Positions 16,483 to 24,598 of a DNA stretch of 44,185 bases are shown piece after piece (positions within the stretch are counted from its first letter, which is position 1; every line of letters starts with the position of its first letter). Under the pieces are notes generated by a model. The model ran no database searches and had not been told where the DNA came from. It saw nothing but the letters and a program-made list of their open reading frames with translations. The position numbers and the translations under genes are program-made. Origin of the DNA: Lachnospiraceae bacterium (GTDB lineage Bacteria; Bacillota; Clostridia; Lachnospirales; Lachnospiraceae); assembly GCA_900770785.1 (NCBI GenBank), contig CAAGLJ010000008.1, positions 1 through 44,185 on the forward strand, read 5' to 3'.

Positions 16483-16516
16483 AGAGCGTACACCTTCCCC
16501 CGGTGTACGCTCTTTT
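16483..16516 (+). terminator. Rho-independent terminator
   Basis: GAGCGTACACC pairs with GGTGTACGCTC around a 6-7-nt C-rich loop, followed by TTTT. It ends the gene at 15799-16440. Confidence 0.9.
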
Positions 16517-16570
16517 CATATCGCATGCCTGCTGGTCGTATGCCTGCTGGATACACGATATAAAGACATG

Positions 16571-18127
16571 TCAGTTTACTTCTTTTACGATGAGAATTTT
16601 CTGGTTCTTCTCCAGCATATCTGAGGACAGTTGATTGAGGCTTCGGATAGAATCCAGAGAAACCATATATTTTTTACCCACATCCCATAAGCTTTCCTGC
16701 TGTCCGGGAAAATAAACTACTATTCCGGGCAGTTTATTTATCTTTTCCGGTAAAAGAGGATTGATCTGCAAATCACTTAGGAAAGGCTGCTGCCATTTCT
16801 CCCCCAGAGTAATATCCAGGCCTACCATGATTTTTACCTCAATGGTCTCTCCATCCAGAAGAATACTGCTGCAATATTCCAGAGAAGGAGTTGCCTTCCA
16901 ATAGCTGTTTTCGGTCAGCTCATTACTTTCAAACAGATAGGAATAGGGTATTTCCCCCTTTAAAGCCTTGTAAGGCTTTCCTTCCTCTCCTGTCATATAA
17001 AGGATATTTACCGATACCAGACCTTCAATTTCCAATCCTGCTTCCGTCCTCGTCACTTCCTGGGGCAAAAGCAGGCCTTCCGTATGGCATACCTGTAAAA
17101 TCTTCGTTTCTGAGGCTGGTGGGGAAAAAACCTGTGAAACCTTTACCTTGCCCTGATATTTATCCCGCATCAGCTTCCGATAGCCCGGCATATATACAGG
17201 TGTGACCTCCTGGGTAGTGCCATAGGCATCCTTCAGTATTTCCCAATCCCGGTTTTCCAGAAGGTGTACCGGCAGATTCAGCGTCATTTCTGCCTCCAGT
17301 ATTCTGGCCTCCCCATCGTAATCCTCTTTTACACTCAGTCCCCATTCCCCTACCGAGGGAACAATTTCTGAGAGCATTGTACTTCTGCTTCCCGGACACT
17401 CCAGATTGCCGCTAAAGGGTATGGCAGTTTCATAGGACTTTATCGGTCTTTCTTCTCCCTCTCCTTCATACAAAAGGAAAAACCGGATCTCTCCCTGTAC
17501 CCCTATACTGTCCTCCAGCGGACGAATTTCCCATTTCCCCAGCTCCATGGACTTCCACAATATTTCCTGTACAGGAGGAAGATTAGCGGGAAGTTCCAAA
17601 TCCTCCTTCACCCGCAGTATGTCTCTGCGGTCTACCGCCACTACCGACTGACTTACGGTTTCCTTTTGTACCTCCAGTCTCTCCCCACCAGTCAGACCTA
17701 TGGGAATCTCCTGGTCAAAAATCTGTACTACCTTTACCTCAAAATGCACCAGTGCCCGGACACTCAGCTTTCGGGAATTGATCAGTCCTGTTCGTAAGTC
17801 CTCCAGCCCGGGAATAATCTCCACATTATCAATGGCTTCCATCCCCTCCGCCCTGATTTTTTCTTCAAAGGGAATCTCCCCCTGCAGATGATAAAGCCCC
17901 TCCTCCTCTTCCGATAAAATCAGCATCTCATAGGTAAGCCTGCCGCGTACAGTTACCATGTCCTTCCCCGGCCTTACTTCGTCCAGAGTCACCTCTGCTC
18001 TGTCCAGAAGAATGCCCGCTGCATCCGGATTCCGGTCACTGATATTTTTATCTTCTTCCAGGGTGATCTGCGTGTTTACCCGGCACTTATTTCGATCCAT
18101 ATGTAAATTGGCTTTTACGATTTCCAC
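16571..18127 (-). CDS. SipL-like spore coat morphogenetic protein (DUF3794/SPOCS plus LysM)
   Basis: This 518-residue protein has repeated DUF3794 (SPOCS) beta domains and a C-terminal LysM domain, the architecture of SipL of Clostridioides difficile, which binds SpoIVA and anchors the coat to the forespore. The first DUF3794 lies near residues 40-145 (VTVRGRLTYEMLILSEEEEG, then LSVRALVHFEVKV). A second lies near 320-430 (LEIEGLVSVNILYMTGEE). LysM covers about 468-515 (IVVYFPGQQESLWDVGKKYM ... NQKILIVKEV). The start is GTG with AAGGAGG 7 nt upstream, and that site is buried in a 12-bp hairpin (18135-18175). It lies downstream of pyrD on the same strand but probably has its own sporulation promoter inside that hairpin loop. 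The SipL assignment rests on architecture, not on alignment. Confidence 0.85.
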   Translation of the reverse strand: MEIVKANLHMDRNKCRVNTQITLEEDKNISDRNPDAAGILLDRAEVTLDEVRPGKDMVTVRGRLTYEMLILSEEEEGLYHLQGEIPFEEKIRAEGMEAIDNVEIIPGLEDLRTGLINSRKLSVRALVHFEVKVVQIFDQEIPIGLTGGERLEVQKETVSQSVVAVDRRDILRVKEDLELPANLPPVQEILWKSMELGKWEIRPLEDSIGVQGEIRFFLLYEGEGEERPIKSYETAIPFSGNLECPGSRSTMLSEIVPSVGEWGLSVKEDYDGEARILEAEMTLNLPVHLLENRDWEILKDAYGTTQEVTPVYMPGYRKLMRDKYQGKVKVSQVFSPPASETKILQVCHTEGLLLPQEVTRTEAGLEIEGLVSVNILYMTGEEGKPYKALKGEIPYSYLFESNELTENSYWKATPSLEYCSSILLDGETIEVKIMVGLDITLGEKWQQPFLSDLQINPLLPEKINKLPGIVVYFPGQQESLWDVGKKYMVSLDSIRSLNQLSSDMLEKNQKILIVKEVN

Positions 18128-18134
18128 AAAAATA

Positions 18135-18175
18135 CCTCCTTAAGTCTGCCTGTTATACTGTATGACTTAAGGAGG
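18135..18175 (-). promoter_or_regulatory. RBS-sequestering hairpin with a sporulation-type -10 in its loop
   Basis: GACTTAAGGAGG (top strand 18164-18175) and CCTCCTTAAGTC (18135-18146) form a perfect 12-bp stem with a 17-nt loop. On the minus-strand mRNA the 3' arm contains the AAGGAGG ribosome binding site of the SipL gene and is followed by TATTTTT, so it may also terminate pyrD read-through. The loop begins CATACAGTA, matching the sigma-E -10 (CATACAnT) and the sigma-K -10 (CATAnnnTA). The matching -35 is poor. A transcript started there would lack the 5' arm and leave the ribosome binding site free. Confidence 0.7.
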
Positions 18176-18216
18176 CCTTTTAGACCTTTGGATTCTCTTT
18201 TCCAGATAATACGTTT

Positions 18217-19122
18217 TTATTTTACGCAGCCGATAATATCCGTCAGCCTCTCAATACCCTGTTCTTCCATAAATTTCTCCATGCCTTCCACCGTTTCCAC
18301 AGTTGCATAGGGATTAACAAAATTCATGGCCCCTACGGCCACTCCTGTGGCACCGGCCATCATGAATTCCAGGGCATCTTCAGCACACCCGATCCCCCCC
18401 ATACCAATAATGGGAATCTTCACTGCATTCGCCGCCTGATAAACCATCCGTACCGCAACCGGCTTTATTGCCGGCCCTGACAGTCCGCCGGTTTTATTAG
18501 CCAGAGCAAACTGTCGCTTATGGATATCAATTTTCATTCCTGTAAGAGTATTGATCAAAGACAGCGCATCCGCTCCTGCACTTTCTGCTGCCTTCGCCAT
18601 TTCTGCGATATCCGTCACGTTGGGACTCAGCTTCATGATGACAGGCTGCTTTGCATGCTTTTTTATCTGGCTGGTAATGTCACAGAGGGCATGAGTGCTC
18701 TGTCCAAAGGCAATGGCTCCTTCCTTTACATTGGGACAGGAAACATTAATTTCCAGCATGTCCACCTCAGTATCACCCAGCCTTTCCACAACCTCCAGAT
18801 AATCCTCTGTGGTTTTTCCACATACATTCACAATGACACGAGTGTCAAACTTCTGCAAAAAAGGCAGATCTCTTTCCAGAAATACGTCTATTCCGGGATT
18901 TTGCAGACCTATAGCATTCAACATGCCTCCATAGCATTCTGCAACTCTGGGAACAGGATTTCCCGGCCAGGGTGCCGAGGCCACTCCCTTGGTCACCACT
19001 GCCCCCAATCGATTCAAATCCACAAATTCCCCATATTCCATTCCGGAACCAAAGGTACCGGAAGCAGTCATTACAGGATTTTTAAATTCTATCCCGGCTA
19101 TAATAACTTTTGTATTTTTCAT
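18217..19122 (-). CDS. pyrD: Dihydroorotate dehydrogenase B, catalytic subunit
   Basis: PyrD (class 1B) oxidises dihydroorotate to orotate using FMN, passing electrons to PyrK and then NAD+. The 301-residue barrel has the N-terminal NPVMTASGTFGSGMEYGEF (residues 15-33), the catalytic cysteine in EINVSCPNVKEGAIAFG (about 124-140; class 1B uses Cys), the lysine in PVIMKLSPNVTDI (about 159-171), and the FMN phosphate site IIGMGGIGCAEDALEFMMAGA (about 238-258, written in parts IIGMGGIGCAEDA and EFMMAGA). It starts 18 bp after pyrK and is the last pyr gene before the SipL hairpin. Confidence 0.96.
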   Translation of the reverse strand: MKNTKVIIAGIEFKNPVMTASGTFGSGMEYGEFVDLNRLGAVVTKGVASAPWPGNPVPRVAECYGGMLNAIGLQNPGIDVFLERDLPFLQKFDTRVIVNVCGKTTEDYLEVVERLGDTEVDMLEINVSCPNVKEGAIAFGQSTHALCDITSQIKKHAKQPVIMKLSPNVTDIAEMAKAAESAGADALSLINTLTGMKIDIHKRQFALANKTGGLSGPAIKPVAVRMVYQAANAVKIPIIGMGGIGCAEDALEFMMAGATGVAVGAMNFVNPYATVETVEGMEKFMEEQGIERLTDIIGCVK

Positions 19123-19140
19123 GGCAGCTTCCTTTCTTCC

Positions 19141-19917
19141 CTAAATATCCAAATCTTCGGCATTAAAGACCGGCCCGTCCGTACAGATACGGGCATTATT
19201 TACATGTGAATGATGATCGGCTCTGACGGTTTTGCATACACAGCCCAGGCAGGCCCCTACTCCGCAGGCCATTCTTTCCTCTAAAGAAAGATAGGTGGGA
19301 ATTCCCTTTTTGGCTCCATAGGCCTTTAACGCCCGAAGCATGGGCATCGGGCCGCAGGCATAAATAATCTCTCCTTCGAGCCCCTTTTCGATAATGGTAT
19401 CCAGTACATTCCCTTTCGTTCCCACACTGCCATCCTCAGTAGCCACAAAAACCTCTCCATAGAGGCTCAAATCCTCCTGTAAAAATAACCGGCTGTCCCG
19501 ATATCCCAAAAGAATCTGACTGGTTGCCTTAAGCTCCTTTGCCAGCTGGAGCATAGGTGGAATACCGATTCCACCACCGATTAAAAAGGCCCTTTTCCCT
19601 TTTCCTTCCTCTACCGGAAAGCCATTGCCTAAAATGCCCAGAAGTCCGATTTGCTCTCCTGGCTTAAGATGGGAAAATTCTCTTGTTCCCTGCCCCGCCA
19701 CACGATAGACCAGACGCAGCCTTCCTTTTTCTTTATCCGCCTCGCAAATGCTGATGGGACGGGGTAGCAGAGTACTTTTATCCGCCGGATAAAGCCCCAC
19801 AAACTGCCCTGCTTTTGCTTCCAAAGCCAGATCCGTTTCCAGCCACAAATCAAAAATACCGGGAGCCAGCTGCTTCTGCTCTACCACCCCGGCCCATATT
19901 TTTTTCTTCTGCACCAT
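19141..19917 (-). CDS. pyrK: Dihydroorotate dehydrogenase B, electron transfer subunit
   Basis: PyrK carries FAD and a [2Fe-2S] cluster and passes electrons from PyrD to NAD+. The 258-residue protein has an N-terminal ferredoxin-reductase-like FAD domain with the LLPRPISICEAD motif (about residues 51-62), an NAD-binding domain with LIGGGIGIPPMLQLA (about 112-126), and a C-terminal cluster CGVGACLGCVCK followed by a fourth cysteine in ARICTDGPVF (about 218-253). All four cluster cysteines are present. It lies between pyrC (71 bp) and pyrD (18 bp) on the same strand. Its presence fixes the dehydrogenase as class 1B, typical of Gram-positive anaerobes. Confidence 0.95.
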   Translation of the reverse strand: MVQKKKIWAGVVEQKQLAPGIFDLWLETDLALEAKAGQFVGLYPADKSTLLPRPISICEADKEKGRLRLVYRVAGQGTREFSHLKPGEQIGLLGILGNGFPVEEGKGKRAFLIGGGIGIPPMLQLAKELKATSQILLGYRDSRLFLQEDLSLYGEVFVATEDGSVGTKGNVLDTIIEKGLEGEIIYACGPMPMLRALKAYGAKKGIPTYLSLEERMACGVGACLGCVCKTVRADHHSHVNNARICTDGPVFNAEDLDI

Positions 19918-19987
19918 AGTTCCTCCAATCCAATGTTTATCACTCTAATCCCCATACATATCGCAAGCCTATCCTTTTTCATGGGCC

Positions 19988-21313
19988 TCAGAGGTTCTCT
20001 TCATGCTGCTTTTCATAAATAACCCTTCCTCCGCAAATAGTCATTTTTACCTTGCCAAGCATGGTTTTTCCCAGAAAAGGGGAATTGCGGGACTTGGAGG
20101 CAAAGCTCTCCACCTTCCACAATTCATTGGGGTCAAACAGTACCAAATCCGCAGGACCACCTTCTTTTACATAGCCTGCATCCAGACCGTACAGTCTCGC
20201 GGGCGCATGGCTCATGCGCACCAGTAAATCCATCAGAGGCATATCCGCCTTTTCCACCAGTTCTCCTATCCCCAAGGCCAATGCCGTTTCCAGCCCCAGA
20301 ATACCACTGGGAGCCTTGGTCAGCTCTCTTTTCTTCTCTTCCTCACTATGGGGTGCATGGTCGGTGGCGATGATATCCAGTGTACCATCCTTTATTCCTT
20401 CAATAATGGCCTGCCGATCCGCTTCGGTCCTCAACGGCGGATTCATCTTGGCCAGTGTACCATCTTTAAGCACGGCCTCTTCCGTCAGGGTAAAATGGTG
20501 GGGAGTGGCTTCTCCATGAAGTCTGTCGCCCCCCGGCTGTGCCTTGGCCTTTCGTAAAAGCTCCACCGTTTCCTTACAGCTGATGTGCTGAACATTTAAA
20601 ATGGCACCAGTTTCCAGAGCCAGCTTCAAGTCCCTTTCCACAATACTGATTTCCGCTTCCCTCGGAGCGCCTCCAATGCCAAAATAATCACTGATCTTTC
20701 CCTGATTAATTCCGTTATCCATAATATAGGAGGGGTCTTCCTCATGGAGACTGATGGGCACCTGCAGGCGGCTGCTGGCGGCAAAAGCCTTTTTCAATAT
20801 TTCCACATCCATCAGGGGCATACCATCATCGGTAAAGCCTGCTGCACCTGCCTCTAAAAGCCTCTCAAATTCCACCAGCTCTTTTCCCTGCTGCCCTTTG
20901 GTTACACTGGTACAGGTTTCCACGTGGATGTCTGTTTCTTTTCCTTTATTCAATACCAGCTTAAGAGTCTCTTCGTTATCCACTGTGGGTCTGGTATTTG
21001 CCATAAGCACCACTGTGGTAAAGCCCCCACGTGCAGCAGCCTTTGCACCACTGGCAATGTCCTCTTTATATTCAAACCCCGGTTCTCTGAAATGCACATG
21101 GACGTCTACCAGTCCGGGGGCAACGATAAGGCCTTCTCCATCGATAATTTGCAGTTCATTTTGAAGAGAGGGAGGTAAATAAGCCAGATTAGGCTCCGTT
21201 TCCTCCGCCTTCCAGGTAATTTTCGTAATTTTTGCTTCTTCAATCAGAATATCTGCAATACCCTCATAGCGGGTCTTGGGATCCATCAGATATCCATTTT
21301 TAATCAACAGCAT
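19988..21313 (-). CDS. pyrC: Dihydroorotase
   Basis: PyrC cyclises carbamoyl aspartate to dihydroorotate. The ATG at 21313 is preferred because CAGGAGGA lies just upstream and the product then begins MLLIKNGYLMDPKTRYEG, as in other type I dihydroorotases; a longer frame to 21385 overlaps the lipoprotein gene. The 441 residues carry the metal motif VDVHVHFREPG (about 69-79), the bridging region with EDIASGAKAAARGGFTTVV, histidines in ISLHEE and VQHISCKE, and the catalytic aspartate in IIATDHAPHS (about 314-323). An extended -10 (TGGTATACT) lies just upstream. pyrB and the carA/B genes are not in this window. Confidence 0.95.
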   Translation of the reverse strand: MLLIKNGYLMDPKTRYEGIADILIEEAKITKITWKAEETEPNLAYLPPSLQNELQIIDGEGLIVAPGLVDVHVHFREPGFEYKEDIASGAKAAARGGFTTVVLMANTRPTVDNEETLKLVLNKGKETDIHVETCTSVTKGQQGKELVEFERLLEAGAAGFTDDGMPLMDVEILKKAFAASSRLQVPISLHEEDPSYIMDNGINQGKISDYFGIGGAPREAEISIVERDLKLALETGAILNVQHISCKETVELLRKAKAQPGGDRLHGEATPHHFTLTEEAVLKDGTLAKMNPPLRTEADRQAIIEGIKDGTLDIIATDHAPHSEEEKKRELTKAPSGILGLETALALGIGELVEKADMPLMDLLVRMSHAPARLYGLDAGYVKEGGPADLVLFDPNELWKVESFASKSRNSPFLGKTMLGKVKMTICGGRVIYEKQHEENL

Positions 21314-21344
21314 CCGGTCTTCCTCCTGCTTATTTTTGTCATAG

Positions 21345-21353
21345 AGTATACCA
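21345..21353 (-). promoter_or_regulatory. Extended -10 promoter element of pyrC-pyrK-pyrD
   Basis: TGG followed by TATACT lies on the minus strand about 32 bp before the pyrC start and just before the stop codon of the upstream lipoprotein gene. No clear -35 or PyrR-type attenuator was seen. Confidence 0.45.
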
Positions 21354-21359
21354 CATTTA

Positions 21360-21791
21360 CTATTTAAACACCACTGGTAAACCAATTTCTGTGGTACGAA
21401 GCACCAAATAGGGATAGGAGGCCACTTCCTCTTTCTTGGGCTTTTCTTTTGGCCCCAGCAGGCAGGTATCTACATAGAGGGCATTGTCTGTGGTATAGAA
21501 GTCTCTTACCACAATGGAATAGCCTCCGCTTTTCTGCTTCCCATAGCCTATGACAATATATCGTTTGCCGTCATCCACATAGGTCAGCTTCATCACTTCT
21601 TCCTTTTTCTCCTGGATTAATCCCGCCAGTTCCTCCGGGATAAGATCCTCACTGATTACCACAAACTGGGCCGGCTTTTTCTCCTTTTGCGGCACTACCA
21701 GGCTGCAGCCTGCCAAAATGGCACATACCAGTATTACTGCCGTTATCCTTATTCCCTTTTTCTTCTCTTCTTTTTCTCTGATTTTTTTCAC
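21360..21791 (-). CDS. Lipoprotein with a PrcB C-terminal-like domain
   Basis: The 143-residue precursor has a charged N-terminus, a hydrophobic stretch (GIRITAVILVCAILAGC, residues 13-29) ending in the lipobox ILAGC, and a short mature domain. The second half (KSGGYSIVVRDFYTTDNALY, then VDTCLLGP and VASYPYLVLRTTE) matches the C-terminal domain of the PrcB family, named from a Treponema protease complex subunit but widespread as small lipoproteins in Clostridia. It is anchored outside the membrane. Nothing nearby suggests a protease partner, so its function is open. It is divergent from plsC and ends 46 bp before pyrC. Confidence 0.75.
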   Translation of the reverse strand: MKKIREKEEKKKGIRITAVILVCAILAGCSLVVPQKEKKPAQFVVISEDLIPEELAGLIQEKKEEVMKLTYVDDGKRYIVIGYGKQKSGGYSIVVRDFYTTDNALYVDTCLLGPKEKPKKEEVASYPYLVLRTTEIGLPVVFK

Positions 21792-21852
21792 TATCCATCT
21801 GCTCCCTCGTGGCTCTTAAAAAAATATATTCCCTTTTCTTTTCCTCCATACC

Positions 21853-21881
21853 TTGTTTATGGCAGGTATTTCCTGTATACT
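21853..21881 (+). promoter_or_regulatory. Sigma-A promoter of plsC
   Basis: TTGTTT (21853-21858) and TATACT (21876-21881) are 17 bp apart. The predicted start of transcription, near 21888, rules out the first in-frame ATG of the longest plsC frame. Confidence 0.65.
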
Positions 21882-21909
21882 CAATTTGGCAAAACCTATG
21901 GAAAGGAAA

Positions 21910-22674
21910 ATGCTGCCCCGGCAGCAGCGTAAAGATAAGATGCTTCGATTTATTTTTGTGGTGTTATTCGTAATATTATTTTTGATCCTCAGTATTCCCT
22001 TATTGATCGCAGAATGGATTATCGGCCATTTTAATGCAGGGCTGAAGGACAGCAGCAGTCTGGCCATTATCAAATGGGCTTTTGGTGTCTGCCTGTGGAT
22101 GAGTGGAGTAAAGGTCACTGTGCTGGGAGAGGAAAACGTCCCCGACCAACAGGCGGTATTATTTGTAGCCAACCATCGCAGCTATTTTGATATTCTCCTG
22201 ACCTATGTAAGAATGACACGCCCTACCGGCTTTGTCGCCAAAAAGGAAATGTCCCGTTACCCTCTTTTAAGTAACTGGATGGTGAATATTCACTGTCTGT
22301 TTCTGGATCGAAACGATATTAAGCAGGGGCTTAAGACCATTCTCACCGGAATTGAAAAGATGAAAAAAGGAATTTCTATTTTTATTTTCCCGGAAGGCAC
22401 CCGTAATAAAACGGCAGACACCTTCCTTCCCTTTCATGGCGGCAGCTTCAAGCTGGCTGAAAAATCCGGCTGCCCCATCATCCCCATTGCCATCAACAAC
22501 GCGGGAGATATTTTTGAAGATCACTTTCCTAAAATCAAGAAAACCCATGTGGTAATGGAATATGGCAAGCCCATTTACCCAAATCAGCTGGATAAAGTAA
22601 CCAAAAAAAATCTGGCCGGCTATGTCTCCGACCAGATTCAAGGTATGTATATGAAAAATCAAAGCCTGGTTTAA
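21910..22674 (+). CDS. plsC: 1-acyl-sn-glycerol-3-phosphate acyltransferase
   Basis: PlsC acylates lysophosphatidic acid to phosphatidic acid at the membrane. From the ATG at 21910 the product is 254 residues: an N-terminal transmembrane segment (LRFIFVVLFVILFLILSIPL, about residues 12-31), then the acyltransferase motifs NHRSYFD (H-x4-D, about 86-92), a motif II segment LFLDRNDIKQG, FPEGTRNKTADT (motif III, about 160-171) and VPIIPIAINN-like CPIIPIAINNAG (motif IV). The 21910 start has AAAGG closely upstream and lies downstream of the predicted transcription start. ATGs at 21898 and 21943 are alternatives. It converges with the chemotaxis receptor gene, 14 bp apart. Confidence 0.92.
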   Translation: MLPRQQRKDKMLRFIFVVLFVILFLILSIPLLIAEWIIGHFNAGLKDSSSLAIIKWAFGVCLWMSGVKVTVLGEENVPDQQAVLFVANHRSYFDILLTYVRMTRPTGFVAKKEMSRYPLLSNWMVNIHCLFLDRNDIKQGLKTILTGIEKMKKGISIFIFPEGTRNKTADTFLPFHGGSFKLAEKSGCPIIPIAINNAGDIFEDHFPKIKKTHVVMEYGKPIYPNQLDKVTKKNLAGYVSDQIQGMYMKNQSLV

Positions 22675-22688
22675 TCCCCGCCAGTGGC

Positions 22689-24470
22689 CTACACCGTAAA
22701 TGCAGCCATCCCGGTCTGCAGCTTATCCGCGTAGACAGCACATTCCTCCACTGATTTTACGATAAGGTCAGATACCTCCAGTACGTTGCTGATTCTTTCG
22801 GCGATATCCTTCGTTCCCTCTGCACTTTCTGCCGTAATCCGGCTTACTTCATGAAGGGAATCGGTGGTACTGTCAATAGAAGCCAGCAGCTGCTGGGAGG
22901 TTGCACTGAAATCGGTCATAAGCAGCTCTACCTCAGAAGCATCCTGATTATATTTCTCGGCTGTTTCCCCAAAGGTATCGTAGCTTTTTACCACATCCGT
23001 TGCAACGAAATCCAAAAGTCTCTCGGAATCATAAGAAAGATTGTTCACTGCCTCCGTTACCTGTTTAGTCACCTCCTGTATCTTTGCCACCGTATCCTTG
23101 GACTGTTCGGCCAAATTGCCGATTTCTCCGGCTACCACCGCAAAGCCTCGTCCCGCTTCTCCGGCTCTTGCCGCTTCTATGGAAGCATTTAGCGCCAGAA
23201 GATTCGTCTGACTTGTAATCGACATAATGGCAGATGACAGAACCTCTATCTGCTCCACAATCTTAATATCCTTTAATGCCTGCTTAAGGCTTGCATGGAT
23301 AGACTGATGTATTTCTCCCGCATGGGTTCTCTGCCGTTCACTTTCTGTATGTACCATTTCTGCACGTTCATGAATCGCCACCGCCCGCTGTTCCCCGTCC
23401 TGTGAACGAAGGGCAATGTTTCTGGCAGCTTCCTCTATCTCTCCTGCCATAGAGTGAATATTTTGAGAGGTTTCAGCTGTCTTATCCATACTTACCACCA
23501 GCTGCTTCGTGACCACAGATACATTTCTGGTATCTTCATTCAGGCTGAACATATTCTTTTTAACCGACTCTACTGCCGCAGCGATGGAAGAGCCTTCCCT
23601 GTGTATCTCCAGAATCATGCCGCGGATCTGCTCCTTCATATGCTCCAAGCCATTGGCTAAAATACCAAAATCATCCTTTCTTTTCAGAAAGCTGTCCGGG
23701 AGAGATATGCTGAAATCACCTTTTGCCACCGTACCCACATAGGAAAGTGAAACCTTCAGTGCCTTCGTAATTTCCATACCTATCAGACCGATAAAACCAC
23801 TTATCAGAAGCAGTAAAATTCCATTCATCAAAAGTAAAGAAGCAATACCGCTCTGCTCCTCACTTCTCAGCGTTGCTGCAAAGGACTCAACTTCATCATC
23901 AATATAATCCGTATAGTTTCCAGTTCCTACAATCCACTCAAAGGGCTCAAAGGCCTTTGCATAGCCTCTCTTGGGAAAGGACTCCTCCCCTCCTCCAACC
24001 TTTGGGAAATAGTAATCCACATAGCCTCCATCTTCCTGCTGTCCCACACGAATGAGCTCCTTCACCAGAGGAAATCCATTGGTATCCACAGAATCCATGC
24101 GATTGGTTCCCTCGGTTTCACTTCCAAACAATACCACATTTTCCCCTTCGTAGGTATCAATCCAGAAATACTCACCGTTTCCATAGCGCACATCACGAAC
24201 CAGGTCGGCTGCCAGCTTCTTTGCCTCCTCCAGAGAAAATTCTCCATTCAGATGCTTCTGATACACCGTTTCAATCATAGATAATATGGAATAAACCTGA
24301 GCCTTTAAGGCCTTGTCATAATCCTCCCGTATTGCCCGTTCTATCTCACTGACACTCTTTCTATTCACACTCCTCAGCATCCAGCCAGACAGAACAGCAG
24401 ACAAAACCATAATCACTACCGTCGCCATGAATAAAATCAGCATTTTAATCCTTACCCGAACGTTTTTCAT
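22689..24470 (-). CDS. Methyl-accepting chemotaxis protein with a single Cache sensor
   Basis: This transmembrane receptor signals to CheA/CheW. From the ATG at 24470 (GGAG-rich site upstream) the product is 593 residues. It has TM1 (about 9-31, MLILFMATVVIMVLSAVL), an extracellular sCache_2-like sensor (about 40-190, with GEYFWIDTYEGENVVLFG and WIVGTGNYTDYIDDEV), TM2 (about 210-235), a HAMP linker and a cytoplasmic MCP domain. The signalling tip reads ARAGEAGRGFAVVAGEIGNL (about 450-470). sCache_2 sensors often bind short carboxylates, but the ligand here is unknown. A sigma-A-like promoter precedes it; no sigma-D site was found. A longer frame starting at 24512 lacks support. Confidence 0.95.
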   Translation of the reverse strand: MKNVRVRIKMLILFMATVVIMVLSAVLSGWMLRSVNRKSVSEIERAIREDYDKALKAQVYSILSMIETVYQKHLNGEFSLEEAKKLAADLVRDVRYGNGEYFWIDTYEGENVVLFGSETEGTNRMDSVDTNGFPLVKELIRVGQQEDGGYVDYYFPKVGGGEESFPKRGYAKAFEPFEWIVGTGNYTDYIDDEVESFAATLRSEEQSGIASLLLMNGILLLLISGFIGLIGMEITKALKVSLSYVGTVAKGDFSISLPDSFLKRKDDFGILANGLEHMKEQIRGMILEIHREGSSIAAAVESVKKNMFSLNEDTRNVSVVTKQLVVSMDKTAETSQNIHSMAGEIEEAARNIALRSQDGEQRAVAIHERAEMVHTESERQRTHAGEIHQSIHASLKQALKDIKIVEQIEVLSSAIMSITSQTNLLALNASIEAARAGEAGRGFAVVAGEIGNLAEQSKDTVAKIQEVTKQVTEAVNNLSYDSERLLDFVATDVVKSYDTFGETAEKYNQDASEVELLMTDFSATSQQLLASIDSTTDSLHEVSRITAESAEGTKDIAERISNVLEVSDLIVKSVEECAVYADKLQTGMAAFTV

Positions 24471-24522
24471 TTGTACTCTCCTTCTCTCTCCTTGAATCAA
24501 AATACCATACATCTATTGTATG

Positions 24523-24551
24523 ATTATACAAATTTATCCAAAACAAATCAA
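24523..24551 (-). promoter_or_regulatory. Sigma-A-like promoter of the chemotaxis receptor gene
   Basis: On the minus strand TTGATT (24546-24551) and TATAAT (24523-24528) are 17 bp apart, about 53 bp before the start codon, within an AT-rich gap (24471-24598). Confidence 0.65.
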
Positions 24552-24598
24552 TAAAATTAGATAAAATATCATATAAAAATATTCATTTTAAAATGCTG

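Noticed and set aside
18227..18236. GCCGATAATA, a sigma-28-like -10 on the plus strand
   Set aside because: It lies inside the pyrD coding region with no gene downstream on that strand and no TAAA 15 bp upstream.
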